DNA from: Salinimicrobium sp049687495 | GTDB taxonomy: Bacteria; Bacteroidota; Bacteroidia; Flavobacteriales; Flavobacteriaceae | Reading direction: 5' to 3' | DNA length: 10,214 bases | Assembly (NCBI GenBank): GCA_049687495.1 | Contig: JBAVJB010000115.1 | Span: 1-10,214 of the forward strand | Shown here: piece after piece, positions 7,509 to 10,214 of the stretch | How the letters are laid out: each line of letters opens with the position of its first letter | How positions within the stretch are numbered: position 1 is the first letter of the stretch | Position numbers and translations under genes: made by a program | Notes under the pieces: model-generated | Told to the model about the DNA's origin: nothing | The model's input: the letters and a program-made list of their open reading frames with translations, nothing else | Databases searched by the model: none

Positions 7509-8282
7509 ATGCACCTATTATTTAAAGACACACCTATCCATTACAGCACCGCCGGCAGCGGCGACGCAGTGATTTTATTGCACGGTTTCCTGGAGTCAAG
7601 GGATATCTGGGAGCCGTTCATCACTGAATTTTCTGAATACGGGCAGGTGGTGACCATTGACCTGCCGGGGCACGGGCAGTCGGGCTGCATAGCCGAAGTT
7701 CACAGCATGGAATTAATGGCTGAGGCAGTGAACGCAGTACTGGATAAGCTGCAGCTTCAAAAATGTGATTTTATCGGTCATTCTATGGGAGGTTATGTGA
7801 TCCTGGCTTTCCTGGAGAATTATCCCGCAAAAGTTGGGGATATCATGCTGCTCAATTCCCATCCGCAGGAAGATTCCGAAGAAAAAAAGGAAGTGCGGAC
7901 GCGTTCCATTGAGGTTGTAAAGAAAAACAAGAAAGCCTATATCAGCATGGCCATCTCAAATTTGTTGACGCCGGAGGATGATAAAAAATTCGCGCCAGAG
8001 GTTCAGGAATTGAAAGAAAAAGCCTACAAATTTCCCACGGCAGGAATTACTGCTGCCCTTCAAGGCATGAGAATAAGAAAAGATCGCACGAGTCTCCTGA
8101 GAAATTATGACGGCACCAAGTTAATAGTGGCGGGAAAGGAAGATCCTCTTATGGATCCCGGCAGTATTAAAGACATTGCAAAGGACTGCAACTGCACATT
8201 TTTCGTCGTCCCCGGAGGTCATTTGAGCTACCTGGAGAGTGAGGAAGAATTCAGAAAATTGTGTATTTCATCGAAAAAATAG
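7509..8282 (+). CDS. Alpha/beta hydrolase fold protein
   Basis: This 257-residue protein has the full alpha/beta-hydrolase signature. LLHGFLE (23-29) supplies the oxyanion-hole HG motif, DLPGHGQS (51-58) is the usual loop after strand 4, and GHSMGG (90-95) is the nucleophile elbow with S92. VAGKEDPLMD (207-216) places the acid at D212, and PGGHLSYLE (235-243) the catalytic base at H238. A mobile cap region spans roughly residues 118-195. No signal peptide is apparent, so it is likely cytoplasmic. The substrate cannot be read from the sequence: esterases, MenH-like enzymes and C-C hydrolases look alike at this level. The ATG at 7509 leaves the short N-terminal strand (HLLFKDTPIHYSTAGSG) usual in the family. 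It lies 97 nt after pepP, across the inverted repeat, and no clear promoter was found, so expression by partial read-through from pepP is possible. Confidence 0.9.
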   Translation: MHLLFKDTPIHYSTAGSGDAVILLHGFLESRDIWEPFITEFSEYGQVVTIDLPGHGQSGCIAEVHSMELMAEAVNAVLDKLQLQKCDFIGHSMGGYVILAFLENYPAKVGDIMLLNSHPQEDSEEKKEVRTRSIEVVKKNKKAYISMAISNLLTPEDDKKFAPEVQELKEKAYKFPTAGITAALQGMRIRKDRTSLLRNYDGTKLIVAGKEDPLMDPGSIKDIAKDCNCTFFVVPGGHLSYLESEEEFRKLCISSKK

Positions 8283-8347
8283 AGCTCTTTATCGATTATT
8301 AAAGTTAATTCTTTTATTTTTAAGCCATTCACCCTATAAGCTGAGTT

Positions 8348-8596
8348 ATGGCATTAAAAAGCATTTTTAACTTCAACAAAACGATCTGCAGATTTTTGGG
8401 GCATGATCTGCGGGTGTCGAAGAACATTACTAACCACATACGGGAATACAGGTGCTGCCGCTGCGGCGAGGAAATGACCGATTCGGCCAATGGCCTGTTG
8501 GAAAAACTCACCCCCCGTTTTAGAGAGACCAATGCTTTCCTGGCAAAGATCCACGAACGACGGGCGGCCCGAAAAATGATACCTAAAGCCTCCTAG
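8348..8596 (+). CDS. Small conserved-looking protein with a CxxC zinc-knuckle motif
   Basis: The frame encodes 82 residues beginning MALKSIFNFNKTICRFLGHD. C14 and H19 (CRFLGH), followed by C36 and C39 in YRCCRCGEEM, form a C-x4-H...C-x2-C arrangement that could bind one zinc ion. This resembles the small DUF1660-type proteins, in which an N-terminal C...GH precedes a CxxCG. The rest is Arg/Lys-rich and probably helical (RFRETNAFLAKIHERRAARK, 57-76), which could suit nucleic-acid or ribosome contact, but no function is known to me. I favour this frame over the two overlapping minus-strand frames because of the metal-ligand pattern and the typical flavobacterial start. It follows the hydrolase by 65 nt on the same strand and converges with thiL, their stop codons sharing CTAG. 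No phage genes are nearby. Confidence 0.7.
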   Translation: MALKSIFNFNKTICRFLGHDLRVSKNITNHIREYRCCRCGEEMTDSANGLLEKLTPRFRETNAFLAKIHERRAARKMIPKAS

Positions 8597-9645
8597 TCTT
8601 TACCACTCATGGAATTCCAGCCACGCGCGATCAATGGGATCTTTTGATTTGCCCGGGTGATCAAGTGCATACCTTCTTTTTCTTCGGCCATGTGGCCAAT
8701 TACAGTAAAATTAGGATTACCCTTGATCTTCTCGAAATCATCCTGCTTGATAGTGAAGAGCAGCTCGTAATCTTCGCCGCCACTTAAGGCGATGGTCGTA
8801 CTGTCAAGTTGGAATTCCTCGCAAACGGTGATCACCGCAGGATCCAGCGGGATCTTCTCCTCGTACAGGTAAACTCCCTTTTTTGAATTCTTGCACAGGT
8901 GAATAATTTCTGAAGAAAGTCCGTCGCTAATATCGATCATAGATGTTGGCTTGACCTCAAGCGCCTTCAACAAAGGCGGAATATCCTGTCGTGCCTCAGG
9001 TTTGAGCTGGCGCTCCACAAGATAAGTGTAGCGGTCAAGATCTGGCTGTGCTCTTGGGTTTACCTTGAAAACCTCTTTTTCACGCTCCAGCACCTGCAAG
9101 CCCATGTAAGCCGCACCCAGATCTCCGGTTACCACCAGAAGATCATTGTTTTGCGCTCCGCTCCTGTACACGATCTCTTCCTCATCGGCTGCACCTAAAG
9201 CAGTGATACTTATAACCAGTCCCGAAGTTGAAGAGGTGGTGTCCCCTCCAACAACGTCAATTTTATAAAGCTTGGCCGCCAGCTCAATACCACTGTACAG
9301 CTCATCCAGGGCCTCCACCGGGAACCTGTTCGAAACGGCAAAGGAGACCGTGATCTGCTGCGGAACGGCATTCATGGCAAAAACGTCTGAAAGATTCACC
9401 ATCACAGCCTTGTAACCAAGATGCTTCAGCGGCATGTAAGACAGATCAAAATGCACGCCTTCCACCAGCATATCTGTGGTTACGATGGCCTTTTTGTCTT
9501 TAAAATCAACCACGGCTGCATCATCGCCCACACCTTTGATGGTGGTCTCTTGTGTGATCTTGAAATTCCTGGTGAGATGGTCGATCAAACCAAACTCTCC
9601 AAGTTCAGAAAGGCTGGTCCTGCTATCGTTACTGTTGTCGAACAT
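8593..9645 (-). CDS. thiL: Thiamine-monophosphate kinase
   Basis: This 350-residue cytoplasmic enzyme phosphorylates thiamine monophosphate with ATP to give thiamine diphosphate, the last step of the bacterial pathway. It has the ThiL/PurM-like two-domain fold with its motifs in order: GVGDDAAVV (38-46), TTDMLVEGVHF (56-66), MVNLSDVFAMNA (82-93; NLSD carries Mg/ATP ligands), GGDTTSS (133-139), VVTGDLGAAYMGLQ (171-184), MIDISDGLSSEI (236-247) and ALSGGEDYELLF (286-297). Length and motif spacing are normal for the family (about 320-350 residues), and nothing is missing. The N-terminal SELGEFGLIDHL, which follows the start by about 11 residues, is typical of Bacteroidota ThiL, supporting the ATG at 9645. 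It is a single-gene unit here, with no other thi genes in the window. It faces the Fe-S assembly gene divergently and overlaps the end of the small zinc-knuckle gene by 4 nt. Confidence 0.96.
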   Translation of the reverse strand: MFDNSNDSRTSLSELGEFGLIDHLTRNFKITQETTIKGVGDDAAVVDFKDKKAIVTTDMLVEGVHFDLSYMPLKHLGYKAVMVNLSDVFAMNAVPQQITVSFAVSNRFPVEALDELYSGIELAAKLYKIDVVGGDTTSSTSGLVISITALGAADEEEIVYRSGAQNNDLLVVTGDLGAAYMGLQVLEREKEVFKVNPRAQPDLDRYTYLVERQLKPEARQDIPPLLKALEVKPTSMIDISDGLSSEIIHLCKNSKKGVYLYEEKIPLDPAVITVCEEFQLDSTTIALSGGEDYELLFTIKQDDFEKIKGNPNFTVIGHMAEEKEGMHLITRANQKIPLIARGWNSMSGKD

Positions 9646-9666
9646 GTTGCTAAAGGTTTAGAACTG

Positions 9667-9674
9667 CAAAATTA
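9667..9674 (-). promoter_or_regulatory. Possible -7 box for thiL
   Basis: On the minus strand TAATTTTG (9674-9667) is a perfect TAnnTTTG, 21 nt before the thiL ATG at 9645. Transcription would start near 9660, giving a leader of only about 15 nt. The bases at the -33 position with a 19-nt spacer (9697-9694) read TCTT, a two-of-four match to TTTG. The short leader leaves no room for a TPP riboswitch, and none is visible. Confidence 0.4.
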
Positions 9675-9892
9675 AAGCTTATAATTTCAAAATAAGATAC
9701 ATCGAGAGAAAATCCCTTCCAGCCTTCCTGGAGCATTCTCCTCAAAAATGACAAATTTTCATGGACTTTCTGAATATCAAAATATTAGCGCATTTTGGAG
9801 AGGTTTTTGAACTCCTGTTGCAAATAGCCGTTTCCAATAGCAGCATACCATTTTATGATGCTTTTTACCATGGCTAAACATATAGTTTGTAT

Positions 9893-9900
9893 TATATTTG
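9893..9900 (+). promoter_or_regulatory. Possible -7 box for the IscA/SufA-type gene
   Basis: TATATTTG is a perfect TAnnTTTG located 30 nt before the ATG at 9931, predicting a start near 9907. The position 19 nt upstream reads ATGG rather than TTTG. A TTTG at 9886-9889 has no good partner box 19 nt further on. No IscR-like or Fur-like operator was recognised by eye. Confidence 0.4.
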
Positions 9901-9930
9901 CAGGTAATTTAGAATTAATCTTTATAAGAT

Positions 9931-10214
9931 ATGATAAAGGTAAGTGAGAACGCGAAAAAACGCATTGCCGACCTCATGAAAGAGGACGGATTTGATGCTT
10001 TGCGTGACTACGTTCGGGTGGGGGTAAAAAGCGGAGGTTGCTCCGGGCTTTCCTATGAACTCAAGTTCGACAACACCAAGAACGAAGCTGATAGATTGAT
10101 TGAAGACAATGACATCAAGATCATAGTCGATAAAAAAAGTGTGCTTTATCTGGCAGGAACTATTTTAGAATACTCCGGTGGACTTAACGGCAAAGGTTTT
10201 GTTTTCAACAACCC
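9931..10214 (+). CDS. sufA: Iron-sulfur cluster assembly accessory protein, HesB/IscA/SufA family (partial, C-terminus missing)
   Basis: The frame opens at ATG 9931 and runs off the right edge after 94 complete codons: MIKVSENAKKRIADLMKEDG and so on to GLNGKGFVFNNP. A-type carriers bind and pass on Fe-S clusters through three cysteines. The first is visible as C37 in VKSGGCSGLSY (32-42), and LEYSGGLNGKGFVFNNP near the edge is the usual run-up to the C-terminal CGC motif, which would lie just beyond the window. About 12-15 residues are probably missing. In Bacteroidota this gene commonly heads a suf cluster (sufB, C, D, S), so suf genes are expected to the right. The symbol is given on that basis; iscA or erpA cannot be excluded from this portion alone. 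Confidence 0.9.
   Translation, partial: MIKVSENAKKRIADLMKEDGFDALRDYVRVGVKSGGCSGLSYELKFDNTKNEADRLIEDNDIKIIVDKKSVLYLAGTILEYSGGLNGKGFVFNN

Noticed and set aside
8315..8322. TATTTTTA upstream of the 82-residue gene as a -7 box.
   Set aside because: It lacks the final G and has no TTTG 19 nt upstream (TCGA there); the AT-rich gap makes such matches common.
8354..8554. Minus-strand frames of 66-67 codons across the zinc-knuckle gene.
   Set aside because: They lack motifs and would be opposite to a frame with a coherent C/H ligand pattern; treated as shadows.
9731..9817. A possible third copy of the AAAAATG / CATTTT hairpin family (CTCAAAAATGA against GCATTTTGGAG).
   Set aside because: The arms pair only with a gap and lack the CCAAAAATGCC core, so the resemblance is too weak. 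Small 4-5 bp stems nearby (GGAG-CATT-CTCC, AATAT-CAAA-ATATT) are likewise within chance.
9761..9877. A 38-codon open frame (MDFLNIKILAHFGEVFELLL and onward) in the thiL/sufA-type intergenic region.
   Set aside because: It has no ribosome binding site, no promoter match in front of it and no recognisable motif. A frame of this size is expected by chance in 285 nt of AT-rich DNA.

Overview
The window looks like a stretch of ordinary chromosome from a marine-type Flavobacteriaceae (Bacteroidota). Evidence: a Bacteroidota-style sdhC-sdhA pair with a single dihaem cytochrome b, a large secreted sortilin-like propeller protein typical of the group, near absence of Shine-Dalgarno sequences, and several matches to the Bacteroidota promoter consensus TTTG-N19-TAnnTTTG. 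A genus close to Gramella, Salegentibacter or Salinimicrobium is only a guess from protein style.

Layout, left to right. The left edge (complement 1-181) holds the first 60 codons of a four-helix-bundle (S23 / 23S rRNA intervening-sequence family) protein. It sits 31 nt after sdhA, where sdhB would normally follow. Next, all on the minus strand, come sdhA (2216-213) and sdhC (2891-2229), driven by a textbook Bacteroidota promoter at 2922-2952. A terminator-like hairpin region (about 3040-3142) separates them from a 951-residue secreted protein with ten Asp-box repeats (6000-3145, minus). A divergent promoter region (6001-6118) serves this gene and the plus-strand pepP-like Xaa-Pro aminopeptidase gene (6119-7411). 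A strong inverted repeat (7435-7488) follows pepP, then an alpha/beta hydrolase (7509-8282) and an 82-residue zinc-knuckle protein (8348-8596). That small gene converges on thiL (9645-8593, minus), and the two stop codons share the tetranucleotide CTAG. The right edge carries the first 94 codons of an IscA/SufA-type iron-sulfur assembly protein (from 9931), divergent from thiL across 285 nt of non-coding DNA.

The genes are mostly housekeeping: respiration/TCA cycle, peptide turnover, thiamine diphosphate synthesis and Fe-S assembly. SdhB would be an Fe-S protein, but nothing in the sequence links these units functionally. No CRISPR array, tRNA, rRNA, insertion sequence or phage module was seen. 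The observations most worth a second look are the four-helix-bundle gene in the sdhB position and a pair of related hairpins after two unrelated genes. One hairpin looks like the other with about 25 nt inserted between short direct repeats. I found no convincing new multi-gene system.
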